A DNA stretch of 64,000 nucleotides. It comes from Micromonospora yangpuensis. GTDB lineage: Bacteria; Actinomycetota; Actinomycetes; Mycobacteriales; Micromonosporaceae. Of this stretch, positions 27,983-36,268 are shown one piece after another; positions within the stretch are counted from its first letter, which is position 1; each line of letters begins with the position of its first letter. The notes beneath the pieces were generated by a model. That model did no database searches and was not told the origin of the DNA. It saw only the letters and a list, made by a program, of their open reading frames with translations. A program made the position numbers and the translations under genes. The DNA lies in NCBI RefSeq assembly GCF_900091615.1, contig NZ_FMIA01000002.1, positions 2,294,001-2,358,000 of the forward strand, in the 5' to 3' direction.

Positions 27983-28241
27983 CACACCGACGTCGCCGGA
28001 TGAGAGCGGTCGACGCTCGACGACCGTCCGGGCCGGGCCCGGGGCGGCGGGAGCGCGACGGGCACACCGAAACGGGGGTTTCGGCTCAGCCGGCGCGACG
28101 TCGATGCGATTGGGGGAGTGGTGTCGTCAGCATTCTTGGACAGCCGGGCAGGTCCCCGGTCGAACCTCCACCGGCCGGTGTGGACGGCAGATCGTCCGCA
28201 CCGGCCCTGACCGGCGACGTCACACCGACGTCGCCGGATGA
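27983..28241. repeat. Direct repeat of 21 bp, 238 bp apart
   Basis: The sequence beginning CACACCGACGTCGCCGGAT occurs at 27983-28003 and again, identical, at 28221-28241. It lies upstream of the orphan response regulator and may be a paired protein-binding site. Confidence 0.7.
28211..28237. promoter_or_regulatory. Perfect 10-bp inverted repeat upstream of response regulator
   Basis: CCGGCGACGT (28211-28220) and ACGTCGCCGG (28228-28237) flank a 7-bp centre, about 185 bp before the GTG at 28423. The right arm is part of the 21-bp direct repeat. It is a plausible operator or a short hairpin; function unproven. Confidence 0.6.
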
Positions 28242-28422
28242 TCGACGCGTGCCGACGGGACAGCGGCATGACGACCTCGGCTGCCGACCGGACGCGGTGA
28301 CTCCACCGCGCCCGATCCGGTGACCGTTCGATCCGACCGGCCGGCGTGCCCTGATCCCTGGGCGACGCCGCGCCGACACGTGAGGTATCGACTTTTCACC
28401 AGCACGGTGCAGGGGGCTATCC

Positions 28423-29112
28423 GTGACCAAGGTTCTCATCGTGGAAGACGAAAGCTCAATTGCCGAAGCCCTGGTGTTCATCCTGCGTAACGAGGGCTTC
28501 ACCCCGGCGGTGGCCTCGGGGGGGCCACAGGCCATCGAGGAGTTCGACCGCAACGGCGCCGACATCGTCCTGCTCGACCTCGGACTGCCGGGGATGAGCG
28601 GGACGGAGGTCTGCCGACAGTTGCGCCACCGGTCGTCGGTGCCGGTGGTGATCCTCAGCGCCCGCGACTCGGAGATCGACCGGGTGGTCGGCTTCGAGGT
28701 GGGCGCGGACGACTACGTGACCAAGCCCTACTCGGCGCGCGAGCTGATGCTGAGGATCAGGGCGATCCTGCGTCGGGGCGGGACACCGGCGGCCGAGCCG
28801 GAGCCGGTCTGTGAGGTGCTGACCGGCGGGCCGGTACGGATGGACGTGATCCGGCACGTGGTCACCGTCGACGGCACCGAGGTACACGTGCCGTTGAAGG
28901 AGTTCGAGCTGCTGGAGTACCTGTTGCGCAACCCCGGCCGGGTGCTCACCCGCAGCCAGCTGATCAACCGGATCTGGGGTCGGGACTACTTCGGCGACAC
29001 CAAGACCCTCGACGTGCACGTACGACGGCTGCGTTCGAAGATCGAGAAGGATCCCAGCGCGCCCCGACACGTCGTCAATGTCAGAGGTCTCGGGTTCAAG
29101 TTCAACGCCTGA
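28423..29112 (+). CDS. OmpR/RegX3-family response regulator (orphan)
   Basis: A 229-aa two-domain regulator. The receiver has the acidic pair E8-D9, phosphoacceptor D52 (IVLLDLGLPG) and Lys in YVTKPYS, so it is phosphorylation-competent. The C-terminal winged helix has VPLKEFELLEYLLRNPGRVLTRSQLINRIWG and TLDVHVRRLRSKIE. Overall it is closest in appearance to RegX3. GTG 28423 is preceded by AGGGGG. No histidine kinase gene is adjacent. It is the first gene of the aromatic polyketide block and is separated from the convergent minus-strand genes by a hairpin, so it is a candidate cluster regulator. Confidence 0.88.
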   Translation: MTKVLIVEDESSIAEALVFILRNEGFTPAVASGGPQAIEEFDRNGADIVLLDLGLPGMSGTEVCRQLRHRSSVPVVILSARDSEIDRVVGFEVGADDYVTKPYSARELMLRIRAILRRGGTPAAEPEPVCEVLTGGPVRMDVIRHVVTVDGTEVHVPLKEFELLEYLLRNPGRVLTRSQLINRIWGRDYFGDTKTLDVHVRRLRSKIEKDPSAPRHVVNVRGLGFKFNA

Positions 29113-29115
29113 GGG

Positions 29116-29151
29116 GGTACGGGCCGCGCGGGTCACCGCGCGGCCCGTACC
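29116..29151. terminator. Perfect 16-bp stem hairpin
   Basis: GGTACGGGCCGCGCGG (29116-29131) pairs with 29136-29151 across a GTCA loop, between the convergent response regulator and the 629-aa minus-strand gene. Probably a bidirectional terminator. Confidence 0.85.
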
Positions 29152-29158
29152 ACCGTGG

Positions 29159-31048
29159 TCAGCGCGCGGCCGTGCCGGCGGCGATGCTCGACCAGTGCCA
29201 CTGGGAGTCGAAGGCGTTCACGGTGAGGTCGGTACCGTCGGCGACCAACCTCGCGGCCGCACTGGTCGCCGCGGCTACGAAGCCCGACAACCGGTGCGCG
29301 ACCAGCAGGTCCTGCTCGGTGAAGGGCGGCCCCTCACAGCGCAGCAGCCGCACGTCGACGAAGCCGGCGAAGCGCCGACCCAGGATCTCGACCGGTTGCG
29401 GGCTGCGGATGCTGAACCGCACCCGGGCCGCCAGGTGCCCGTGGTGGTGCTGATCGGAGAAGTGGGCGATGTCCGGTATCGCGGGCGGCACGAAGTGGTC
29501 CCGGGCGGCCACCTCCGGCACCTTGGGCAGGTTGCCCGCGATGAAGTGCCACGAGTTGTACTGCATCCGGGCCGACATCGCCCAGGCGGCGTCGGCGAGC
29601 TGGGCCGGGGAGCCGTCGAAGTGCCGACGTGCCTCGGCGGCGGGCACCACACAGCAGAAGAACTCCGGCAGCTCCCAGTCGGTGATGCGCGCCCAGTCGT
29701 TCTCCCGCAACGCCCGGATCAGCTCGGGCAACGAGCGCATCCCCCGACTCATCGCGAAGTCGACCTCGAACACAGTGGTGGCCGCGGACGCGGTCTCGTA
29801 CACCAGGGACTCCAGGCCGGTCGCGAACTCACCGTGCGGCTTGGCCAACCACGACGGGTCGGCCGCCACCGCCCGTCCCAGCGCGGCCAGGTCCGCACCG
29901 GCCACCGGCAGCCGCTCCCGCAGCCGGGCGGCGAGCGCCTCCTCGCGCTCGCGGACCGTCGGCGGCCGGGGGCCGGCGACGCGCTCGATCTTGTGCATCA
30001 ACGCGCCGTGGATCTCCCGGTAGAGCTGGACGTCCGGCCCGAACCCGGTGCGCCGCCGCCGCAGCGCGTCGGCGAGCGTCAACAGCTCGTCGACCCGGGC
30101 CGCGCCGGCCGGTCCCACTGGTTCGCCACCCGGGACGGCGGCGTACCGGACGCGGGTGCGCTCCAGCAGCTCCGCGACGTGGTCGAGGGTGAGCTGGGTG
30201 CTGTTGGCCTCCTCGATACGGGCGAAACCCGCCGAGCGCACCAGCACCGTCAGACAGACCACCAGCACCGCGTCGTTGTCCGACCAGAGTGCCAGCGGTA
30301 CGCCGGTGAGCGCGCTCAACGCGCAGTCCGGGTGGCCGGGCCAGAGGGTCTTGCCGGTGAGCGTGTTCTGCTCCCGGAAGTTCGTGTAGCGCCGGTTCTC
30401 CTGGTAGAGCACGAACGGCGCGGTCCGCTGCGCCGCCTCCTTGAGCAGTTCGAGCAGCTCGTCGCGGCCGGTGGGGCCGGCCGCCGCCAACCACGCCCGG
30501 CAGTCCCGCACGCTGTCGGCGTAGCGCGCCCGGGCCGGCGGCAGCCGGTCGTGGTAGTCGTCCAGCGCCCGTCGTGACCACGGCACCCGCAGCACGCGGC
30601 CGACCAGGTCCGCCTCGTCGGCCAGCGGTGGCCCGGACGGCACCCGGAGCAGGACCCGACCACCGGTGGTCAGACCGAGCTCACCGAGAAACGCCGGCGG
30701 CCCCTCGGCCGGCTCGTCGGCGGCGACCGTTCCGGCCCGCCAGGAACGGCCGAACAGCACCGCCAGGGCCACCTCGTCGGCTACCCGGAGCGCCCGCAGC
30801 TGCACGTCGGCCGGGATCCGGCCGCCGAGGGTCAAGAGGGTCTGCACCGCCTCCGGCAGCGGTTGCGCGGTGGCCGCCTGCCAGACCCCGGCGAGCAGAC
30901 CGGGAAAGCCCGCGGTCGGGTCGAAGGCCCGGTCCGGGGTGTCGGCCTTGCCACCGGGCGTGCCCAGCCGGCTGGGCCGGCGGCTGAGCCGGGCCCGGGC
31001 GTTCGCCGCCCGCCGGGAGGTGTCCCTCGGCTCCTGCGGCGGGCTCAC
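29159..31048 (-). CDS. Unrecognised 629-aa protein of the hydrazine/diazo cassette
   Basis: I do not recognise a family in this protein. The GTG start at 31048 overlaps the ferredoxin stop (GTGA), so it is translated with the ferredoxin. The N terminus (1-45) is basic and probably disordered. The body is soluble, mixed alpha/beta, without signal peptide or membrane segment. Notable features are a His cluster HHHGH at 534-538, adjacent cysteines C465-C466 in FFCCVVP, and Y/N/W/H-rich QYNSWHF at about 496-502. These could bind metal or a haem-like cofactor. Coupling to a 2[4Fe-4S] ferredoxin suggests a redox enzyme receiving electrons. In the shared kinamycin/lomaiviticin-type gene set, the glutamine-synthetase-like, amidase, lyase and acetyltransferase genes handle hydrazine after it is made, so this protein is a candidate for making or reducing the N-N unit. 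That is inference. Confidence 0.7.
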   Translation of the reverse strand: MSPPQEPRDTSRRAANARARLSRRPSRLGTPGGKADTPDRAFDPTAGFPGLLAGVWQAATAQPLPEAVQTLLTLGGRIPADVQLRALRVADEVALAVLFGRSWRAGTVAADEPAEGPPAFLGELGLTTGGRVLLRVPSGPPLADEADLVGRVLRVPWSRRALDDYHDRLPPARARYADSVRDCRAWLAAAGPTGRDELLELLKEAAQRTAPFVLYQENRRYTNFREQNTLTGKTLWPGHPDCALSALTGVPLALWSDNDAVLVVCLTVLVRSAGFARIEEANSTQLTLDHVAELLERTRVRYAAVPGGEPVGPAGAARVDELLTLADALRRRRTGFGPDVQLYREIHGALMHKIERVAGPRPPTVREREEALAARLRERLPVAGADLAALGRAVAADPSWLAKPHGEFATGLESLVYETASAATTVFEVDFAMSRGMRSLPELIRALRENDWARITDWELPEFFCCVVPAAEARRHFDGSPAQLADAAWAMSARMQYNSWHFIAGNLPKVPEVAARDHFVPPAIPDIAHFSDQHHHGHLAARVRFSIRSPQPVEILGRRFAGFVDVRLLRCEGPPFTEQDLLVAHRLSGFVAAATSAAARLVADGTDLTVNAFDSQWHWSSIAAGTAAR

Positions 31049-31377
31049 GGGGTGCCCTCGGCGGTGAGGTCGGCCAACGCCCACAGGTCGCCGCCGGTCG
31101 GTGACCAGTCCTCGTCGACGTAGATGCAGTCCACCGGGCAGACCAGGACGCAGGCCGGGCAGCCGGAGCAGAGCTCCGGGACGATAATCACGTCCAGCCC
31201 CCGGTCGAAGATCGCACCGAACTCGGGTGGGCAACTGCGCAGGCAGGAGTCGCAGGTGATGCACTCCGAGCGTTCTATCCGGCGCGGCGGTTTCTTCCAG
31301 TCGGCGTTCCTGGACCGGCTCGTGATCCGCTCCGACCGCGCCTTCACGGCCGCTGGCGGAGCATTCTTCTGCGGCAT
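31045..31377 (-). CDS. 2[4Fe-4S] ferredoxin
   Basis: A 110-aa ferredoxin. A basic N-terminal extension (1-34) precedes two classical cluster motifs: C39-C42-C45-C49 (CITCDSCLRSCPP) and C70-C73-C76-C80 (CSGCPACVLVCP). The ATG at 31377 has GGGAG five bases upstream; a longer in-frame start at 31410 has no good ribosome site. It supplies low-potential electrons, most likely to the 629-aa protein with which it overlaps. A dedicated ferredoxin in the N-N cassette fits a reductive step from a nitrogen oxide toward hydrazine. Confidence 0.92.
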   Translation of the reverse strand: MPQKNAPPAAVKARSERITSRSRNADWKKPPRRIERSECITCDSCLRSCPPEFGAIFDRGLDVIIVPELCSGCPACVLVCPVDCIYVDEDWSPTGGDLWALADLTAEGTP

Positions 31378-31451
31378 TCTCACTCCCAGCCTTCGGCTCC
31401 GTCGAGCCATGTCGTCGACAGTTGTGGTGGTGGACCGGTGCGGGCGCCGGA

Positions 31452-32951
31452 TCAGTACACCGGGAAGTACTCGCGGTGCTCCCATTCGGTGACCTGGTCG
31501 CCGGTCGGCGCGGCGGTGGCGCACCAGGTCTCGTACCGGGTCGCCTCGCTCTCCTTGAGCTTGGCCAGGCAGAGCGCGAGCGGCTCGCCGAGCAACCGGG
31601 GCACGTGCGGGCTGGCCCGGAAGGCGGTCAGCGCCTCCCGCAGCGAGTGCGGCAGCTCCTCGGTGCCGCCGGCCGCCGGTTCGCCGAGTCGACCCTCGAT
31701 CCCGTCCAGGCCGGCGGCGAGCTGTGCCGAGATGGCCAGGTACGGGTTGGCGCAGGGCTCACCCACCCGGTTCTCCACGTGGGTGGTGCCGCCGGCGCCG
31801 AGCACCCGCAGCATGGCGCTGCGGTGCTCGTACCGCCAGCCGATCCGGGTGGGCGAGAGGGTGTGGTCGGCGGCGAGCCGCCGGTACCCGTTGACCGTCG
31901 GCACCGACAGCAGGCAGTAGTCGCGGGCCCGGGCCAGCAGTCCCTCCACGTACGCCTTGCCCTCGGCCGACAGGCCCTCGGCGTGCTCGTCGGAGCCGAA
32001 GACGTTGCGACCGGTGGTCGTGTTGAGCACCGACTGGTGCAGGTGCCAGCCGCTGGGGTCGAAGCTGTCCAGGCCGGGCAGCGCCATGAACGAGGCGTGG
32101 TACCCCGACCGCGCGCACTCCCGTTTGGTCACCGTGCGGAACAGCAGCATGGCGTCGGCGGCGTCCAGCGCGGTGAGCGGGTCGAAGGTGGTCTCCACCT
32201 GGCCAGGACCGGACTCGTGCTCGATGGTCCGCAACGGCAGGCCCAGATCCCGCAGCACCCGGGACAACGGGTGGGTGACCGGGGCCACGGTGTCGGCGTA
32301 GGCGTCCAGGTTGAACTGGTAGCCGGCGTTGACCGCGGCCACCGTCGGTGCCGCCCCCTGGGTGCCGAACCCGTTGCCGGCGTTGCCCGCCGGCCCCGGC
32401 AGCAGCCGGGTCAGGTACCACTCGACCTCCAGGCCGATCACCGGGGCCAGGTCGCGGGCGGCGTACTGCGCGCAGACGCGGCGCAGCAGGTGCCGGCCCG
32501 ACAGCGGATGCCGGGACCCGTCGCGCAGGTACTCGTCGCCGAGCACCCAGGCCACCCGCGGCCCCTCGCCGGGCAGCACCTGGAAGGTGACCGGATCCGG
32601 GACGACGACGAAGTCGCCGGCGCCGGTCAGCTCGCCGATGCCCACCCCCGGGTCGTCGGCGAGGAAGTCCACCGCGACGGCGTGCCCGGTGTCGAACAGG
32701 AACGGCCCCGGGCTGAAGTCCATCCCGTTGCGCAGCGCGCCACGGAAGACCGCCGGGGTGAGGGTCTTCGACCGGGCCAACCCGTGCGGGTCGCAGAAGA
32801 CCAGCCGGACCAGGTCGACGTCGGCCAGGACCGCCTCGACCTGTTCCGCGGCGGCGTGCTGCCGGTCGTCCCACAACTGGAACTCCCGGACGAACGCCGG
32901 ACGCCCCACCCCGTTGTCCGGGTAGGGCAGGGACCACTGCCGGGTGAACAT
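31452..32951 (-). CDS. Glutamine synthetase-like ligase (probable glutamylhydrazine synthetase)
   Basis: A 499-aa GS-fold enzyme. Metal and substrate motifs are visible in order: EVEWYL, IEHESGPGQVE, SGWHLHQSVL (ATP/His region) and YEHRSAMLRV with ENRVGEPCANPYLA (Arg/Glu region). In kinamycin and fosfazinomycin biosynthesis a GS homologue joins glutamate to hydrazine or acetylhydrazine, making a glutamyl carrier. The surrounding amidase, lyase and acetyltransferase genes are the same set, so that role is assigned here by family and context. Not housekeeping: sequence and length (499 aa) differ from GlnA, and it is the second gene of a four-gene minus-strand operon. Confidence 0.85.
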   Translation of the reverse strand: MFTRQWSLPYPDNGVGRPAFVREFQLWDDRQHAAAEQVEAVLADVDLVRLVFCDPHGLARSKTLTPAVFRGALRNGMDFSPGPFLFDTGHAVAVDFLADDPGVGIGELTGAGDFVVVPDPVTFQVLPGEGPRVAWVLGDEYLRDGSRHPLSGRHLLRRVCAQYAARDLAPVIGLEVEWYLTRLLPGPAGNAGNGFGTQGAAPTVAAVNAGYQFNLDAYADTVAPVTHPLSRVLRDLGLPLRTIEHESGPGQVETTFDPLTALDAADAMLLFRTVTKRECARSGYHASFMALPGLDSFDPSGWHLHQSVLNTTTGRNVFGSDEHAEGLSAEGKAYVEGLLARARDYCLLSVPTVNGYRRLAADHTLSPTRIGWRYEHRSAMLRVLGAGGTTHVENRVGEPCANPYLAISAQLAAGLDGIEGRLGEPAAGGTEELPHSLREALTAFRASPHVPRLLGEPLALCLAKLKESEATRYETWCATAAPTGDQVTEWEHREYFPVY

Positions 32952-32958
32952 CGACTCA

Positions 32959-34338
32959 TCAACCCTTCGTCGCTGGTTCGGGGAGCGCGGGCAACGGCGA
33001 CAGCAACGCCTCGATCTGCGCGGCGGCGGCCAACAGGAGCCGGTCCCCGCCCACCGGCCCGACGAGTTGCACCCCCACCGGCAGCCCGGCGGAGGTCAGA
33101 CCGACCGGCAGCGAGATCGCCGGCTGGCCGGTCATGTTGAACGGGTACGTGGCCGGTGACCAGGCCAGCCAGCGCAGCTCGGCCGGGTCGGCGGCCCAGG
33201 CCGGGGCGATGGCGTCGACGTCGAACGGTTCGATCGGCACGGTCGCCATGGCCAGCAGGTCGTAGCGGCCCCACACCGCGCCGAGGCCGGCCCGCAGCCG
33301 TAGCCGGGTCTCCTCGGCCCGGGAGACCGCCGCGCCGGTCACCGTGCGGCCGTACCGCACGATCGCCAGCCGGCCCGGGTCGCAGAGCTCCTCGTCGGCG
33401 GCGCTGGTGCCGGCGGCGTCCGCGGCGGCCAGGGTGTCGACCAACGCCGGGTACGGGTCGTCGAAGGGCAGGTCCAGCCGTTCCAGCCGGTGTCCCAGCT
33501 CGCCGAGCACCGGGTGCAGGCGTTCGCTCACCGACCGCACCTCGTCGGCGGTGCCGGGGAACTCCAGCCAGCCCACCCGCAACCGGGACGGCTGCCGCTC
33601 CACCTCCGGCCAGGCCACGCCGGAGTCCGGATCACCGACGTCGAAGCCGGCGATGACGTCGGCGACGGCCGCCACGTCGGCCACGGTGCGCCCGATCGGG
33701 CCCAGGTGGGACAGCCGGTCGGCGCAGGGCGGCACGTAGGGGACCCGGCCGAAGGAGGGCTTGTAGCCGACCACGCCGCAGAAGGCAGCCGGAATCCGGA
33801 TCGAGCCCGCCCCGTCGGTGCCGAGCGCCACGGTGCAGAGTCCGGCCGCGACCGCCGCGGCCGAGCCGCCACTGGAGCCGCCGGCGGTACGGCTGCGGTC
33901 CCAGGGGTTGCGGGTGGGCGGGGCGACCCGGCTCACCGTGCTGGCGCTCCAGCCGTACTCGCTGGTGGTGGTCTTGCCGACCACGACGGCACCGGCGGCG
34001 CGCAGCCGGGCCACGACGGGCGCGTCGACGTCGGGCCGGTCGTTGGCCAGCCGCGAGCCCCGGGTGGTCGGCAGGTCCGCGGTCTGGATGAGGTCCTTCA
34101 CCGCCACCGTGACGCCCAGCAGCGGCCGGTCCCGCCAGGCGTCCGCCCCGGCCACCCGGATCAGCAGGTCGTTGGCCTCGGCGGCGCGCAGCGCCTCGTC
34201 CGAGGCCACCCGGAGGTACGCCCCCAGGCCGGGATCGGTGTCCCCGATCGCGCGCAGGGTCGCGGCGACCTCGTCGCGGACGGTGGACTGGTGGTCGAGG
34301 AGGAGTCTTCTCGTCTCAGCAATGCTCAGGAACGTCAA
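32959..34338 (-). CDS. Amidase-signature hydrolase (hydrazide/amide processing)
   Basis: A 459-aa amidase-signature protein with the full Ser-cisSer-Lys triad: K81 in VAVKDLI, cis-Ser S155 in AGGSSGGS and nucleophile S179 in TDGAGSIRIPAAF. The start is a TTG at 34338 with AAAGGA upstream; the alternative ATG there is out of frame. In the kinamycin/fosfazinomycin-type N-N cassette an amidase homologue removes or transfers the acetyl or glutamyl group on hydrazine, so deacylation of a hydrazide is the likely job. First gene of the operon amidase, GS-like, ferredoxin, 629-aa protein; divergent from the lyase gene. Confidence 0.85.
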   Translation of the reverse strand: MTFLSIAETRRLLLDHQSTVRDEVAATLRAIGDTDPGLGAYLRVASDEALRAAEANDLLIRVAGADAWRDRPLLGVTVAVKDLIQTADLPTTRGSRLANDRPDVDAPVVARLRAAGAVVVGKTTTSEYGWSASTVSRVAPPTRNPWDRSRTAGGSSGGSAAAVAAGLCTVALGTDGAGSIRIPAAFCGVVGYKPSFGRVPYVPPCADRLSHLGPIGRTVADVAAVADVIAGFDVGDPDSGVAWPEVERQPSRLRVGWLEFPGTADEVRSVSERLHPVLGELGHRLERLDLPFDDPYPALVDTLAAADAAGTSAADEELCDPGRLAIVRYGRTVTGAAVSRAEETRLRLRAGLGAVWGRYDLLAMATVPIEPFDVDAIAPAWAADPAELRWLAWSPATYPFNMTGQPAISLPVGLTSAGLPVGVQLVGPVGGDRLLLAAAAQIEALLSPLPALPEPATKG

Positions 34339-34571
34339 CCCGCATTCCTTTCATCACTGGTCGCCATCGGCGCGAAAATCGTACGAAGTGGCCCGTGCGC
34401 AGGTCAGTCAACGTCGATGAAACTCCGATTAAACGTCCGTCCGGCGGCTCGTTAACGGGCTCGGACAAGTTCCGGTCGGACAGAAATGCGACGATTGGCG
34501 CTGCTACCATCGCTCCAGTTCGCGACGGCGTGATTATCCGCCCGGCGGAAATCGAAAGAGGTGGCCCCGAA
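34339..34571. promoter_or_regulatory. Divergent promoter region of the N-N cassette
   Basis: 233 bp between the divergent amidase and lyase starts, with A+T-rich patches (around 34420-34455 and 34485-34510) that suit promoters for both arms of the cassette. No defined operator recognised. Confidence 0.5.
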
Positions 34572-35843
34572 ATGATTTCCCGGTACACGTTGCCCGAGAT
34601 GGCCGACCTGTTGTCCGACGACGCCCGGTACCGGACCTGGGCCCGGGTCGAGGTGCTCGCGACCGAGGCCCAGGTGCAACTCGGCCGGGTCCCCGCCGCC
34701 GCGCTCGACGACATCCGGCGGGCCCCCGCCCCCTCGGCCCGCCGGGTCGCCGACCTGGAACGCGAGCGGGACCACGAGATCCTGGCCTTCCTGGCCGCCT
34801 ACTGCGAGGGCATCCCCGAGGACTCCGCCCGCTGGGTGCACCTCGGAATGACCAGCTACGACCTGGTCGACACCGCGTGGGGGTACACCCTGTCCCGCGC
34901 CACCGACCTGCTGCTGGAGGCCGCCGACCGGCTGCGCGTGGTGCTGACCCGCCGGGCCGTCGAGCACTGGGGCACCGTCTGCATCGGGCGCACCCACGGG
35001 GTGCACGCCGAACCGACCACCTTCGGGCACAAGCTCGCCTCCTTCGCCTTCGCCGTCGACCGGGGCGCGCGGCGGCTGCGGGCGGCCCGCGCCGAGGTCG
35101 CGGTGGGCACGATCTCCGGCTCGGTCGGCACGTACGCGCTGATCGACCCGTTCGTCGAGCGGTACGTCTGCGGTGAACTCGGCCTCGGCGTCGAACCCGC
35201 GCCCAGTCAGGTGGTGGCCCGGGACCGGCACGCGCAGCTGGTGCAGGCGGTGGCGACGCTCGGCGCCTGCGTCGAGCAGATCGCGGTGGAGCTGCGGCTG
35301 TTGCAGCGCACCGAGGTCCGGGAGGTCGAGGAGCCCCGCTCGATCGCCTACCAGGGGTCGAGCGCGATGCCACACAAGCGCAACCCGACCACCTGTGAAC
35401 GCCTCTCCGGGCTGGCCCGGATCCTGCGCGGGTACGTCGGGGCCACATTGGAGGACGTCGCCCTCTGGCACGAGCGGGACCTGGCCCACTCGCCGGTCGA
35501 GCGGGTGGCGTTGCCCGACGCGCTCGCCGTCGGGCACTATCAGCTCACCGCCGCGGCCGATCTGGTGGAACGGCTGACCGTCTTCCCCGAGCGGATGCGG
35601 GCGGCGGTGGGCCAGACCAACGGCCTGGTCTACAGCTCGGTGGTCCTGGCCGAGCTGCTGGAGCAGGGCGTCGAGCGGGAGAAGGCGTACCGCATGGTGC
35701 AGGCCGCGGCCAACCGCACCACCGAGACCGGTGAGGACTTCCGCTCGGCGCTCAGTGGCGAGGGGTTCGACCCCGGCCCGCTGGACCCGCAGCGGTTCTT
35801 CACCCACCACGACGTGATCCTGGACCGATTGGAGTCGCTGTGA
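34572..35843 (+). CDS. Adenylosuccinate lyase-like enzyme (fumarase/aspartase superfamily)
   Basis: A 423-aa superfamily member with the signature loop GSSAMPHKRNPTTCE, the HLGMTSYDLVDTA region and CIGRTHGVHAEPTTFG (His region). The superfamily eliminates fumarate from N-succinyl compounds. The homologue in the kinamycin/fosfazinomycin N-N cassette is thought to release fumarate from a hydrazinosuccinate-type intermediate. It is unlikely to be the housekeeping purB because of cassette context and 4-nt coupling to the acetyltransferase. The ATG at 34572 is preceded by GAAAGAGGTGG. Confidence 0.87.
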   Translation: MISRYTLPEMADLLSDDARYRTWARVEVLATEAQVQLGRVPAAALDDIRRAPAPSARRVADLERERDHEILAFLAAYCEGIPEDSARWVHLGMTSYDLVDTAWGYTLSRATDLLLEAADRLRVVLTRRAVEHWGTVCIGRTHGVHAEPTTFGHKLASFAFAVDRGARRLRAARAEVAVGTISGSVGTYALIDPFVERYVCGELGLGVEPAPSQVVARDRHAQLVQAVATLGACVEQIAVELRLLQRTEVREVEEPRSIAYQGSSAMPHKRNPTTCERLSGLARILRGYVGATLEDVALWHERDLAHSPVERVALPDALAVGHYQLTAAADLVERLTVFPERMRAAVGQTNGLVYSSVVLAELLEQGVEREKAYRMVQAAANRTTETGEDFRSALSGEGFDPGPLDPQRFFTHHDVILDRLESL

Positions 35844-36244
35844 CGAAGTGGAAGACCGAGCGGGTGGCCGGCACCGACCTGGACGTACGGGAGGTGCTGG
35901 CCGTCTACGCCTCGTCCGGTCTGGGTGAGCGCCGGCCGGTGGAGCAGGCCGAACGCTTCGCCGACATGGTGCGCAACGCCAACCTGGTGGTGGTGTGCCG
36001 GGCGGAGGGGGAACTGGTCGGCATCGCCCGCAGCATCTCGGACTTCTCCTACGTCACCTACCTGTCGGACATCGCGGTACGTAAGGAGCACCAGCGCGCC
36101 GGGGTCGGTCGGGCGTTGATCGAGGCCACCCGCCAGGAGGCCCCGCTGGCCAAGATCGTGCTGCTCTCGGCCCCCGCCGCCACCGAGTACTACCCGCACC
36201 TCGGGTTCACCCCGCACCACTCCGCCTGGGTGCTCAACCCCTGA
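35840..36244 (+). CDS. GNAT N-acetyltransferase (probable hydrazine acetyltransferase)
   Basis: A 134-aa GNAT protein with the acetyl-CoA binding motif A IAVRKEHQRAGVGRALIEA (about 75-93) and LGFTPHHSAWV at the end. The GTG start overlaps the lyase stop by 4 nt. An acetylhydrazine synthon is known for kinamycin and fosfazinomycin, and a GNAT enzyme from the shared gene set acetylates the hydrazine. This gene fits that slot. Final gene of the two-gene plus-strand arm. Confidence 0.85.
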   Translation: MTKWKTERVAGTDLDVREVLAVYASSGLGERRPVEQAERFADMVRNANLVVVCRAEGELVGIARSISDFSYVTYLSDIAVRKEHQRAGVGRALIEATRQEAPLAKIVLLSAPAATEYYPHLGFTPHHSAWVLNP

Positions 36245-36268
36245 CCGGGGCGGCCCGGCCGGCGGGGC

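Larger units (their letters stand above)
25703..28422. other. 2.7 kb stretch without a supportable gene
   Basis: No reading frame here has coding-like codon use: open frames exist on both strands (for example minus 26129-27004) but their translations are Arg/Pro/Gly/Thr-rich, without recognisable motifs, ribosome sites or strong third-position G+C bias. The composition is more A+T-rich in 26340-26420 and 27160-27660. I see no tRNA, no transposase remnant and no clear terminator. It separates the chromosomal-looking genes from the aromatic polyketide cluster. It could contain regulatory RNA, a decayed insertion or a long leader for the response regulator at 28423. Confidence 0.6.

Noticed and set aside
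31452..32951. Housekeeping glutamine synthetase
   Set aside because: It is in an operon with an amidase, ferredoxin and unknown protein in a secondary-metabolite cluster, and its sequence differs from GlnA-type enzymes.
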